From Ceratopteris richardii (lineage: Eukaryota > Streptophyta > Polypodiopsida > Polypodiales > Pteridaceae), in contig CM035412.1 of NCBI GenBank assembly GCA_020310875.1, forward strand, positions 135,694,868 through 135,758,867: 64,000 nt of DNA, in the 5' to 3' direction. Below are positions 1-10,533 of this stretch, one piece after another (positions within the stretch are counted from its first letter, which is position 1; each line of letters starts with the position of its first letter). A program made the position numbers and the translations under genes. Below the pieces are notes generated by a model, which was not told the origin of the DNA, searched no databases, and saw nothing but the letters and a program-made list of their open reading frames with translations.

Positions 1-1
1 T

Positions 2-1070
2 AGTTTCAACCATGTATTTCTGATGAGGAAGATTGATGACACGACTCTTTTATTTTCAAAGAAATTTTCATCTTCTATTGGGTGGGAGCCTAAGGATGGA
101 TGCAAATTTTTATTGTACGTGCCTAATTTGGTAGTTTTTCATGGTGCAAAGCAATCTCCATGTGAAGATAAAAGCATTATAGTAGAATCTGAAAACATGA
201 TTGAGCAAAGTAAAAGGTGGATGTAGACATTTGTGGAAAAGGAGAGACAGATAGAGGGTGTGAAAAAATATGCAGGCAATGAAGATGTATGTTGGTGGGA
301 TGATATTTTAATGCATCAAGAACAGATCATAAAGAATAACATTTCAAGATATTGGCCTATTGACATTCCATTCACATGAGAGTTTAGCACACATGTAAAT
401 GTGGAGAAAACATGTAATGCACATCCACTTCAAAACTTAATAGACCCACCACAGAGGAATATTTATGTAGGTCCAAGGATGACAAAACAAGATGAAGCAA
501 AATGGCATGGAAATTTGAAGGATATAAATGTTCACACACTTATTGCAATCCTTGCTGAGGGTGATGGATCTACCAAACCATATCTGATTGCAAAAGTTAT
601 AGATGTCACTAAGGATACAGACCAAGATGGAATAACCTCTTCAACAATACATTGGTACTATACTAAAAGTAGTAATGCATTCACGGGAAAGACACTTTAG
701 AAATCATATGTGATTTTGGGGAACAAATCGGATCAAAAAGGAAAGAGAATATTGAGAAAACATCTACTCTTAAAATAGATGAGATAGATATTTTTGTTTA
801 CAATTTTGTCTTAACAAAAACAAGACAATTGAGGAAAAAAACCATCAATATGATATGGAAAAAACTTCCATATCTATGAGACACAAGTAATAAGAGGCAA
901 ACAAGAAGGTTCATGCTTGATCCTACTAACATTGGTATCTTCTTGGATGACGATAAAGCTCTTGTTGCTATGGAAGAGAGGAAGAGAGTTCACAAAAGTC
1001 AGAAAGTAAAACACATGTATCAGACAAAGGGGGCATAGATGTATATGAAGAAAATTATGACATGTTGTGA
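2..1070 (+). pseudogene. Remnant of a repeat-borne protein of unknown function
   Basis: A decayed coding region runs in from beyond the left edge. One frame is protein-like from base 2 to about 700, interrupted by a TAG at 224-226 and a TGA near 377. It then resumes one frame over to about 1038, and a third frame gives an acidic end before a TGA at 1068-1070. Around codons at 450-690 it reads IYVGPRMTKQDEAKWHG, then KPYLIAKVIDV and TIHWYYTKSSNAFTGK. This looks like a short globular module of the kind found in abundant repeat-linked plant proteins. I do not recognise a named domain. At least two stops and two frame changes mean it is not functional. The reading-frame continuity is seen; the transposon origin is inference. 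Confidence 0.45.
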
Positions 1071-1429
1071 AAATCTCTTACAATTTCTATTTCTTTACAA
1101 ATATTGTTGTGTACTTCATGTGATTGAACCATGTTTTGTAATATAATTGACTCCAATTGCAATTTCTCACCCAGAAATATGTTGATTTGGTTTCATCCAT
1201 ATGCCCTTTTTAATGTCTTTCAAATTTTTTATGTACAATTTTCAGAAGGCAATGTGCTATAGTATACATTTTTTGACACATTTTTCTATTAAAAATCTTG
1301 GGAAAATGTCAAAAAATGTCAATAAAACACATTTTTTTGGTTCATTCTTATAAAATTTTGTATACTAGTATAAAGTTTTTTCAAACATAAGATGCAATTT
1401 GCTTGATTTTTGACAAGGGGTTTCTCTTT
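1071..1429. other. AT-rich spacer, no gene seen
   Basis: Between the decayed protein and the Gypsy remnant I see only AT-rich sequence with no sustained reading frame. It may be the 3' untranslated part of the preceding remnant. Confidence 0.4.
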
Positions 1430-3714
1430 TAGCGACATAGTTCTCGTTTGTTATGACTCGCTATTCCACCATTATGTGTAAGTTCTTAGTATTCCTAAAC
1501 TTTTCCTTAGTGAACTACACATATTGGTGGATTGGTCCAAAAGATAATATAGATATTGCTAGGTCATCCCATTTTGGTACCATTTCAACACTAAAAAAGT
1601 AAGTGTCTTCTAAGTCATCCTTTATTGCCTCATTAGGGTCATCACGTCTAATATGTGAAAAATGGCTAGTTCATACATGATACTTGATTCTTTGACTACC
1701 ATTTCAAAATCATATTCCATAAGGAGAAGAACCACCTTGCTCACGTTTTAGTAGCACAAGGCTTATTGACAAGGTATAATAACACTTGGTGGTCGACAAA
1801 GATTTATCTAGCACTAAATGATGTCAAAATTCTTTACTGCATAGAACACATGGAGTCATCATCTCTTCATAGTGGTGTATTTTCCTCCAATAGGGATTCC
1901 TTCAGGACTTTCATATGTGATTGAGCCAATTTGGGCCCTTCAAAATAGGTCTTGATATGAGACATTTTTCAAGTTCTTGGAAAGATTTTTCACACCCTTT
2001 CATCCACTAGAAAATCTTCAAAAGTCCATACACTATGGTTGCATACATGTGCACGAACCTTCTTTAGTAACTACAATGTCCCATCAAAGCTTGGACTTCT
2101 CTCACATTCCATGGTCAAGGTAATTCTGGAATGGCTCTTATTTTTTCTTTGTCAGTAGATATGCCATTCTTTGAGACTATGTTTCCCAATATCTTATTTT
2201 GGAAGACCATGAAAATGTACTTTTTACGATTCAAGCACACTTTATACAAGTGGTCTCTATCAAATATCCGTCTTAGGTCCAAAACATGCTTCCTATCTTC
2301 ATCCAAATATCCACATGTCATTAAGATTATACTCCAAGGCATTTCCTAGAAAATTCCTTGAAGATATGGTAGCACATAAGCCTTTGAAATGTGGTTGATT
2401 CATTGCGGTATTCCAAGTGGCATCATTCAAAAAGAAAATATGCCCCATTCAGTTTCAAAGGTGATTTTATGTTTATCCTTTTTAGCAATGGGAACTTGAT
2501 TACACCTTGACAATCCATATAAGAAACTATATACTTTGTGAACAACCAAACGTTTTTGAAAATGATATGCTATTGGCAGTGGATAGCTATCCCATATAAT
2601 GTTTGGGTTCACCTTTTAAATTTGATGTTAACTCTAAGCTTACATTCTTGTTTGTAACAACCACTATGGGTGAGACCCATTCTATGTGCTTGATGTCATA
2701 AATGAAACCAATTGCTAAAAATTTATTGATTTCCTCCTTGATTTTTGTAGATTATGTTTCATTATAAGTATAAAGTCTCTCTTTGGATGGTCAAGCATCT
2801 AGTACCATTGGTATACTATGTGCACATATGTTTTGATCGACCCCTTTTATATCCTTGTATGTCCAATAAAAGATATCTCGATACTCTCATAAGAGGTGTA
2901 TGAGATCCTCTTCCTCATAACTTGACAAGTTGTTTGCTATGTAAGAGCATTTTTCTTCATCTTCTTTGATTGTAATGACCACTTTATTTATTGTTGTGGC
3001 TTCCTCCCATCTTCTTTTCGTGTTTAGTCATTGTAGCAAGGAATCTGTATTCCTCAATATGATATTTCTTGAAGTGCTCTAGAACTTCAAAGTCCACTAT
3101 CTTGGTTGACTTACTGCTAGGAACACTAGGTTGTTTAGTTGAAGTCTCTTGTTTATGGATCTAAAAATAGCACTTGTTCGCTTGACCATGTTGGAAGGGT
3201 CAATTAGGTTCCCGATATCATTCAAATAATCATTTTCATTATTATCCTGATCCATATAGAGACTAGGGTAGTCACTAATGGTTGATCCTCACTCTCTTGG
3301 TGGATGTGGTATCACTTCACATGGCAATAACATATTAGAAACGCGTTCATCTTCCATTAGATCCATCAAGTCCACCAAGAATAGATCCAATTCATAGCCA
3401 TCTTCATCAAAATGATGTGAAAATGTTTGCTCATTCACAACTACCTCAATGGCTTCCAAAATGTGACCAACCAAAAGGATCAAAGTCATCCTCTCTTATA
3501 CTAGAGGCAAATAGATATTCACGATACTCTATTGATCATTCTACTAGCTGAATTGGTCTTTTATTTCTTGCTTGACACAACCAAAGACTAATGTCTTCAT
3601 GTATCCAAATGGATAACTTGATCCCTTGCTCTTTATGTATACTTTTCCCCATCATCATATCTTGCATGCCATTTGAGAGGTGGCACATCTCTATAAGCAC
3701 TAGTTTGTAGATTG
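1430..3714 (-). pseudogene. Ty3/gypsy pol remnant, RT and RNase H part
   Basis: Minus-strand translation gives recognisable pieces of a Gypsy polymerase in order. An RT N-terminus (EEINKFLAIGFIYDIKHIEW, then VSPIVVVTNKN) lies near 2640-2760. The segment NPNIIWDSYPLPIAYHF with YSFLYGLSRCNQ lies at about 2430-2610, and the post-catalytic segment (KILGNIVSKNGISTDKEKIR) at about 2115-2260. RNase H-like remains follow to about 1430. The upstream part (2900-3714) is too decayed to assign. Several frameshifts and stops make it dead. It stops exactly where the Copia element begins and continues at 10534, so the two halves are one Gypsy interrupted by that insertion. Confidence 0.75.
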
Positions 3715-3907
3715 ATATTTGTTGAAGAATCACTCACGAATTTGACATACAGACAGACATAAAGACAAAGAAAGATAAAGAGAAGCAGAATCAAAGTATT
3801 CAAAAAATCAAAGCCTTAGTGAAGGGACAAATTCATGACCGTAATGTACAGCGTAGAAACTTCCAGAATTAAAGTTTGTTAGAGTTTGTTACACCGGATC
3901 AAAACTG

Positions 3908-3915
3908 TATATAAA
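3908..3915 (+). promoter_or_regulatory. Probable LTR TATA box
   Basis: TATATAAA followed by purine-rich sequence, about 190 bases inside the 5' LTR. The same position in the 3' LTR reads TAAATAAA, so the two copies differ in the core promoter. Confidence 0.6.
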
Positions 3916-4244
3916 GAGAGACGAGGACAGGAAAAAGAAGCGCGAGAAAGAGAGAGCAAGAAAGTGCATGAGTAGAGCGCGTCGTTTGAATAGAGCGCAT
4001 ATAGAGATCAAGAATAGGTTTAGAAGACGCCAGAGATCACGTATGTAAAGATGAATAACAAAAACCTGAAATGTCAGGTATTCATCTGAGAAAGATGGTA
4101 AGAAGAAACTACTCAGTGTAGGAGAGTTTCTATAGCTTGAGCAAGAAGAGGCCAAGCTAGTTTGTACTCATCTTCTCTAATAGAAAACACATGTTCATGT
4201 GGAAGCTTGCGCGTATTCTTCGTATGTGAAAAGTTACGGTGTTG

Positions 4245-4346
4245 CAGTTATCTCAGTGAACGAATGTTTCGGTCAATTACAGTTATCTCAGTAAACGCAT
4301 CTTTTCGGTCAGTTATAGTCTTTTCAGTAAACGTGTTTTTCCGGTA
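4245..4346 (+). repeat. Three imperfect 35-bp tandem repeats in LTR leader
   Basis: Units begin near 4245, 4280 and 4316. Each carries TCAGTAAACG or TCAGTGAACG followed by a TTTTCGGTC-like segment. The same array is present in the 3' LTR at about 9917-10018. It lies downstream of the TATA box, so it would be part of the transcript leader. Function unknown. Confidence 0.75.
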
Positions 4347-4834
4347 GAACAACGAAGTATCTCGCAGAATAAATTAAAGTTTTGTATGAGAGATAGCTAA
4401 TCTTGTAGCTACACATCTCTACTATCAGTTCATCAAAGATTTCGGTGAAATGGATATGTACACACAATACAAAGTCTGACCGAAAAGAGACATTTTGAGC
4501 CGGTGAAGTTTTTCCTTAAACTTCAAAAAGAGTTCATTCAGTGAAGGAAGTTCACGCATCACTTCCTTACTTCTTGTATAATCACTTGAAGTAATTACAA
4601 ACAGAATAGCAATTGATTCCGGTATAATTTGGTTGACAGGCCGGTGAAGTTCCAGTGAAATTTTTTAGTAAATTCAAAACGCAGTCTTATATGGTTGAGT
4701 GACAGTAACTTTGCTAAGCTATTGTTGATTACAGAGGTGTTCTAATATCGCTCTAGCTTAGCCACCCTTCGATGACCCAGCGAATTCCGCAGGCTTGACG
4801 AGGTTCGAGTCTTTGCCGTGTCATCGTCAACAAG

Positions 4835-4846
4835 TGGTATCAGAGC
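4835..4846 (+). promoter_or_regulatory. Primer binding site, tRNA-Met(i)
   Basis: TGGTATCAGAGC, two bases after the 5' LTR, complementary to the 3' end of plant initiator tRNA-Met. This is the usual primer of plant Copia elements. Confidence 0.95.
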
Positions 4847-5117
4847 CGAAAAAGATCAAGAAGTGATATCAGAGTGGAAAGATCCACAAGTGGTACCAGA
4901 GTAAGAAAGATTTTGAAGAGCAGAAAGATTCTCAAAGAGCAAACGAAAGTAAAGACACAAGAGAATTCGAAAAACTTTCATAAAGAAAGGTGAAGCTGAA
5001 GAGATCAACAGCAAACGGTATCAAGAAGTATTCCGAAGTCATTTTCAAGGTAAAGGTTTACAAAAGGTAAAACCTTTTAACGTCACACTCGTCGGAAGTA
5101 ATAGAAACAAGAAGATC

Positions 5118-5981
5118 ATGGCAGATCATGTCCAAATTGATAAATTGGACAGAGATAATTATCCCGCATGGGTAATGCGCATGGAAGCTTTACTTATGAG
5201 TAAGGACTTAATGATGTATGTGACCCGAGAAGAAAAGAAGCCGACCTTTGAAGACAGTAGACAACCAAAGGAAGAAGAATTAGAAGACTTGAAGCTGTGG
5301 CAGAAGAAAGATGCAACGGCAAGGGCTTACATTTACAATACCGTTACAGATCATTTACTACCGCACATTAGAGGTCTGGAGAAAGCGGAGGACATATGGA
5401 GTGCATTGGAAGATCATTTCCAAAATACTACGAAAGCTAGGAAGGCTAGCTTATGGTCCGAATTCACAACGTTCAAAAAGAAGTCGAATCAAAGCGTTAG
5501 TGACTATGTTACTAAGATGAAGGATCTAGCAGATAGTCTTGGATCCATAAATGAAGATATTGAAGATCACAGATTGATAGCACAACTGCTCACAGGGTTG
5601 AGAGGAGATGAAAGGTGGAAACCTTTCGTACTCTCAACTGAACTATCTTTAAATCATTTTGTACCAGATTTAAATCAGTTGCTTGGTTTGATGCTCACAT
5701 ATGAGCAAGACCTGAAAGGAGATGAAGATAAAGGACAAAGTTCTGCAATGTACATGAAGAACATGAAGAAAGGAGATAAAGGTAAGTCAAAAGATGAAGA
5801 AGAGTCGAGTTCTCAGGCTTATTATGCAAGAAGAAAAGGCACCAACAGAGGAAGAGCAAGAGGTTTTGGAAGAGGAAGAAGTAGTCAGAATATCCACAAG
5901 AAGGCTTGCTGGATTTGTGGATTAAGTAATCATCTGGCTCATGATTGTTGGCACAATCAACAAGGATCAAATCAAAATTAG
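5118..5981 (+). CDS. gag: Copia Gag (nucleocapsid) protein
   Basis: 287 codons from an ATG at 5118. The N-terminus (MADHVQIDKLDRDNYPAW) and the LWSEFTTFKKK and HRLIAQLLTGLRGDERW segments are typical of the plant Copia gag family (UBN2/DUF4219 type). A Gly/Arg-rich stretch at about residues 235-258 precedes a CCHC zinc knuckle at 5907-5948 (C-x2-C-x4-H-x4-C, CWICGLSNHLAHDC). Gag packages the RNA into cytoplasmic particles. The frame ends at a TAG (5979-5981), but the same frame continues into protease without a shift. The stop is therefore probably a mutation in a single gag-pol frame. Gag itself looks whole. Confidence 0.9.
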   Translation: MADHVQIDKLDRDNYPAWVMRMEALLMSKDLMMYVTREEKKPTFEDSRQPKEEELEDLKLWQKKDATARAYIYNTVTDHLLPHIRGLEKAEDIWSALEDHFQNTTKARKASLWSEFTTFKKKSNQSVSDYVTKMKDLADSLGSINEDIEDHRLIAQLLTGLRGDERWKPFVLSTELSLNHFVPDLNQLLGLMLTYEQDLKGDEDKGQSSAMYMKNMKKGDKGKSKDEEESSSQAYYARRKGTNRGRARGFGRGRSSQNIHKKACWICGLSNHLAHDCWHNQQGSNQN

Positions 5982-7749
5982 AACAGTAATAGCAGAGGCA
6001 GAAGCAGAAGATATCAGAGTAATTTTCAAAGAGGTAGACAGAATCAAAGAGGAGGCTATGGTAGAGGTGGAGCAAGAAGTGGGGGACAGAATCAATCCTA
6101 CAACACCACCTACAACTACACAAATGACACACAGAATGAAAGTCATACATCATTGATGATGAACTCAATCGGCACATCAGATAACGAAGATCTAAAGGTA
6201 TTTTACATTGATTCTGGATGTTCTAATCATTTGTCAGGAAATATAGAACTGATGTCAGAATTGGAAAAAGGTAGTTCCAGTCATACTGTTCAAACAGGTG
6301 ACAATACGAGACATAGTGTACATTCAATTGGAAAAGTGAAATGTAAGAGTGGAGCAGATTTGCTAACCAATGTTTTGTATGTTCCGACAATACCTAAGAA
6401 TTTGATTAGTGTGGGACAGATAGTTGAGAAAGGTTTTCACGTCAGATTTACAAATGAAGGAGTATTTGTAGAAGATCCCGAGAATGGATATCATTAGGTC
6501 CTCTCTGGTAAGAAAGAAGGTAGACTCTTTACTTTAAGAGTACAAGGGAACATTGGCCAAGCATTGCTCACACATGGTGAAAAGGTGATTACAGAACTTG
6601 ATCTCTGGCATAAGAGATTAGGTCACTTTAATGAAAGAGGAATAAAAGCTATGATTTCAAAGCAGTCAGTACTGGGACTACCGAATGTATAGAACCAACA
6701 TATGATTCACAAGTGTGAAGCATGTCAGATGGGAAAAGCCCACAGGTTACCTTTCCAGAAGAAAGGATTCAAACATGATGGAGTACTTGAACTCATTCAT
6801 ACCGACGTATGGGGTCCAACAAAAGAAGGATCAATCAGTGGCTCAAGGTATTATGTTTTATTCATTGATGATGCTACAAGATGGATAACGTTATATGTTT
6901 TGAAGGAAAGATCAGAAGTATTTGAAACCTTCAAGCATTTGCATGCATATGCTGAAAGACTCACAGGTCGAAAGCTTAAGAGACTGAGGTCTGATGGAGG
7001 GGGAGAATACTTCTCCCAAGAGTTCAATGATTATCTTTGGAATGCAGGTATTAAGAGAGAAATAACCTGCAGGTATACACCACAACAAAATGGTGTAGCA
7101 GAAAGAAGGAACCGAACTCTAGTTGAGTTCGCACGAGCTATGCTAAAAGAATAAGATTGTCCAAACTATCTTTGGGTTGAAGCTGTAAATACAGCTACAT
7201 ACTTGGTAAACAGATTACCGTGTACAGCTTTAGATGGAATGACTCCTTATGAAGCTTGGTCGGGAAAGAAGCCAACACTTGATCATTGCAAAGTGTTTGG
7301 ATCAGTAGATTATGCTTATGTACCATCACAACTCAGACATAAGCTTGAACCAAAAGCATAGAAATATGTGTTCGTTGGATATGATGAAAAGCAGATGGGT
7401 TACAGGTTATGGAGTCCTCTAACAAAATAGTTTACTATTTCCAGAGATGTTACATTTGATGAACAGAAAAGTTGGTATGCAGATCAAAGTCATACAACGA
7501 AAGAAGTCGAAGAAGAGGTAAGAAGAAAAGAGAAAGGGAAATCAATTGTGCAGGTGAACAAAGATGAAGACTATATGCAAGCAAGTACGTCCAGAAATGG
7601 ATTAACAAGAAGGAATGAAGAAATTTCTACATTTGATGAAGAAGTGTATTCAGACACTTATGAAGAATGTGAACCAAGAAGGTCAAGCAGCACTAGAAGA
7701 CAACCAGAAAGGTATTCTTATGATACTTCGTATATAACTCAGAAGAATT
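5982..7749 (+). pseudogene. pol: Copia protease and integrase, broken by stops
   Basis: The gag frame continues as pol. The protease site DSG is at 6210-6218 (IDSGCSNHLSG). Next come a GAG-pre-integrase segment (LWHKRLGHFNERG, about 6600) and the integrase zinc-binding CEACQMGK at about 6717. The integrase core follows, with HTDVWGP, FIDDATRW and PQQNGVAERRNRTL supplying D, D and E, and then a charged C-terminal tail. Five stops remain in this frame: TAG 6495, TAG 6690, TAA 7152, TAG 7359 and TAG 7428. A related copy at 30.4-32.6 kb has Gln, Glu, Lys, Glu and Lys at the corresponding places. Catalytic residues are otherwise present. Confidence 0.9.
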
Positions 7750-9345
7750 ATGCATATATGGTCAAAGATGATGAAGAACCTCAGAACTATGATGAAGCTA
7801 AAGGCAAGAAGCAATGGGAAGAAGCAATGGGAAGAAGCAATGGAAGAAGATTTCAGCGCACTGGAGGAGAACAAGACATGGGAGCTTGTTCCTAAACCAA
7901 ATGGTAAGAAAGTGACTGGAAATAAATGGGTTTTCAAAGTTAAGAAACTTGCAGATGGAAGGATAGCCAGATACAAAGCTAGACTGGTTATCAAGGGCTA
8001 TGCTCAGACGCATGGCATAGATTATGATGAGACGTTTAGTCCGGTGGCAAAGATGTCAACCATAAGGACAGTGATTGCTATAGCAGCATCCAAAGGATGG
8101 AAGCTAAGTCAGCTAGATATAAAGAATGCATTTCTGAATGGATATATATCAGATGAAGTCTACATGGAACAACCGGAAGGGTTTGTAAGTTCCAGATACC
8201 CAAATTTTGTTTGCAGATTAAGAAAAGCACTTTATGGACTGAAGCAAGCTCCAAGAGCTTGGAATTATAGACTTGTGAAATATCTCAATGAACTTGGATA
8301 CCAAAGTTTGAAGGCTGATGCAAGTCTACTCATCAAGAGAACAGAAGAAGGTATGATCTACATTTTTATTTATGTAGATGACATTATAATCACAGGTACC
8401 TCAGATGAAGGAATTAAAGAAGTAAAGAGATTGCTTGAAAAGGAGTTTAAGATCAGTGATCTAGGAAAGTTATCATACTTTCTTGGAATGGAAATCACAT
8501 ACACAGATCATGGTGTATATGTTTCGCAAGAAAGGTATCTCCTAAACTTACTAAAGAAGTTTAATATGGAGAATTGCAGAGAAGCTTCAACACCGCTTGA
8601 AGTAAATCATAAACTCAGTAAAAATGATGGAGCAGAGTTTAAGGATATAAGGAAGGATCAGTCGTTAGTGGGAAGCCTAATTTATGCTACACTAACAAGA
8701 CTAGATCTTAGTTATGCAGTGGGAGTTCTCTCACAGTTCATGCATTGTCCGAAAGATCAACATTGGGTTGCACGACAGAGAGTTCTTAGATATATCAAAA
8801 GAACTATAAAGGAAGGATTATATTATCCTTTTACGTCAGATATAAAGTTGAGAGCATTCAGTGACTCAGACTGGGCAAGAAGTCAAGATGACAGAAGATC
8901 AACACATGGGTATATGATATACCTAGGAGATAAGCTAGTAAGCTGGTGTTCGAAGAAACAACACACAGTGGCTTTATCGTCAACAGAAGCAGAATATAAA
9001 GGACTTGTAGAAGCAGCTAAAGAAGTGATATGGATGCAGACCTTGTTCAAAAGCATGGGTATTGATCAAGGTATACCTATCATACATGGAGATAACATGA
9101 GCTCGCTGTATCTTGCAACAAATCCAGTATTTCATGCAAGAACAAAGCACATAGAGATTCAGTATCATTTCTTGAGGGAAAAGGTAATGGAGAAGGAGAT
9201 AGAAATAATATACACTCCAACAAAAGATCAGATTGCAGATATTTTGACAAAGAGCTTGGATGGAACAAAGACAAGCAGATTCAAAGAAATGGCAGGAATA
9301 AAAGAAAGAAAAATATATGAAAGACAAGAAGAGTCAAATTACTGA
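7750..9345 (+). CDS. pol: Copia reverse transcriptase and RNase H
   Basis: 531 codons, open to a TGA just before the purine tract. RT begins with KWVFKVKKLADGRIARYKAR and continues through LSQLDIKNAFLNG, RKALYGLKQAPRAW and the catalytic YVDDIIITG at 8371-8397. RNase H follows, with SDSDWARSQDDRRSTHGY, SSTEAEYKGL and FHARTKHIEIQYHF. The enzyme copies element RNA to DNA and degrades the RNA strand. The ATG at 7750 is only the first in this frame. The natural protein would be cut from a polyprotein, and real homology starts near 7800 after the 13-bp duplication. RT and RNase H motifs look complete, so this half could still be enzymatically sound if expressed. Confidence 0.92.
   Translation: MHIWSKMMKNLRTMMKLKARSNGKKQWEEAMEEDFSALEENKTWELVPKPNGKKVTGNKWVFKVKKLADGRIARYKARLVIKGYAQTHGIDYDETFSPVAKMSTIRTVIAIAASKGWKLSQLDIKNAFLNGYISDEVYMEQPEGFVSSRYPNFVCRLRKALYGLKQAPRAWNYRLVKYLNELGYQSLKADASLLIKRTEEGMIYIFIYVDDIIITGTSDEGIKEVKRLLEKEFKISDLGKLSYFLGMEITYTDHGVYVSQERYLLNLLKKFNMENCREASTPLEVNHKLSKNDGAEFKDIRKDQSLVGSLIYATLTRLDLSYAVGVLSQFMHCPKDQHWVARQRVLRYIKRTIKEGLYYPFTSDIKLRAFSDSDWARSQDDRRSTHGYMIYLGDKLVSWCSKKQHTVALSSTEAEYKGLVEAAKEVIWMQTLFKSMGIDQGIPIIHGDNMSSLYLATNPVFHARTKHIEIQYHFLREKVMEKEIEIIYTPTKDQIADILTKSLDGTKTSRFKEMAGIKERKIYERQEESNY
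7808..7833 (+). repeat. 13-bp tandem duplication causing a frameshift
   Basis: GAAGCAATGGGAA occurs twice (7808-7820 and 7821-7833), followed by a third partial match. Compared with the related minus-strand copy near 31010, one 13-bp unit is extra. This moves the upstream pol frame out of register with RT. Confidence 0.85.
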
Positions 9346-9347
9346 TT

Positions 9348-9356
9348 GAAGGGGAG
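9348..9356 (+). promoter_or_regulatory. Polypurine tract
   Basis: GAAGGGGAG ends one base before the 3' LTR. It is the expected plus-strand DNA primer of the element. Confidence 0.9.
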
Positions 9357-9357
9357 C

Positions 9358-10528
9358 TGTTGAAGAATCACTCACGAATTTGACATACAGACAGACATAA
9401 AGACAAAGAAAGATAAAGAGAAGCAGAATCAAAGTATTCAGAAAATCAAAGCCTTAGTGAAGGGACAAATTCACGACCGTAATGTACAGCGTAGAAACTT
9501 CCAGAATTAAAGTTTGTTAGAGTTTGTTACACCGGATCAAAACTGTAAATAAAGAGAGACGAGGACGGGAAAAAGAAGTGCGAGCAAGAGAGAGCAAGAA
9601 AGTGCATGAGTAGAGCGCGTAGTTTGAATAGAGCGCATATAGAGATCAAGAATAGGTTTAGAAGACGCCAAAGATCGCGTATGTAAAGATGAATAACGGA
9701 AACCTGAAATGTCAGGTATTCATCTGAGAAAGATGGTAAGAAGAAACTACTCAGTGTAGGAGAGTTTCTATAGCTTGAGCAAGAAGAGGCCAAGCTAGTT
9801 TGTACTCATCTTCTCTAATAGAAAACACATGTTCATGTGGAAGCTTGCGCGTATTCTTCGTATGTGAAGAAATCTGAGTATCTTTCTTGTTACGATGTAA
9901 AGTTAGTTAACAATTGCAGTTATCTCAGTGAACGAATGTTTTGGTCAATTACAGTTATCTCAGTAAACGCATCTTTTTGGTCAGTTACAGTCTTTTCACT
10001 AAACGTGTTTTTCCGGTAGAACAACGAAGTATATCTTGCAGAATAAATTAAAGTTTTGTATGAGAGATAGCTTATCTTGTAGCTAGACATCTCTACTATC
10101 AGTTCATCAAAGATTTCGGTGAAATGGATATGTACACACAATACAAAGTCTGACCGAAAAGAGACATTTTGAACCGGTGAAGTTTTTCCTTAAACTTCAG
10201 AAAGAGTTCATTCAGTGAAGGAAGTTGACGCATCACTTCCTTACTTCTTGTATAATCACTTGAAGTAATTACAAACAGAATAGCAATTGATTCTGGTAAG
10301 ATTCCGGTATAATTCCAATGACAGTCCGGTGATAGTCCGGTGAAGTTCCAGTGAAATTTTTTAGTAAATTCAAAACGCAGTCTTATATGGTTGAGTGACA
10401 GTAACTTTGCTAAGCTACTGCCGATTATAGAGGTGTTCTAATATCACTCTAGCTTAGCCACCCTTCGATGACCCGGCGAATTCCGCAGGCTTGACAAGGT
10501 TCGAGTCTTTGCCGTGTCATCATCAACA
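9358..10528 (+). repeat. 3' LTR of the complete Copia element
   Basis: 1171 bp, TG to CA. Relative to the 5' LTR it has about 34 extra bases near 9870-9905, and about 22 extra near 10290-10340 in a stretch with repeated CCGGT. Substitutions are sparse by eye. I did not compute an identity. Confidence 0.95.
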
Positions 10529-10533
10529 ATATT

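Larger units (their letters stand above)
3720..4832 (+). repeat. 5' LTR of the complete Copia element
   Basis: This 1113-bp repeat starts TG and ends CA. It matches 9358-10528 along its length apart from scattered substitutions and two visible length differences, near 4230 and near 4630. U3 is short: the TATA box lies only about 190 bases from the left end, so most of the LTR is transcribed leader. Confidence 0.95.
3720..10528 (+). mobile_element. Complete Ty1/copia LTR retrotransposon
   Basis: A structurally complete Copia element of 6.8 kb. It has two long direct repeats beginning TGTTGAAGAATC and ending CA, and a target duplication ATATT at 3715-3719 and 10529-10533. A primer site lies two bases after the left LTR and a purine tract just before the right LTR. 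Gag, protease, integrase, RT and RNase H lie in Copia order on the plus strand. Six in-frame stops and one 13-bp duplication break the single gag-pol frame, so it cannot make a full polyprotein, although RT-RNase H is open. It sits inside an older minus-strand Gypsy. Confidence 0.95.

Noticed and set aside
5979..7154. Programmed stop readthrough in gag-pol
   Set aside because: Stops are scattered through protease and integrase, not at one gag-pol junction, and are absent from the related copy.
5979..7430. Excess of TAG stops as a sign of cytosine-methylation damage (CAG to TAG)
   Set aside because: Against the related copy, only the stop at 6495 replaces Gln. Others replace Glu or Lys, which deamination of CAG cannot give.
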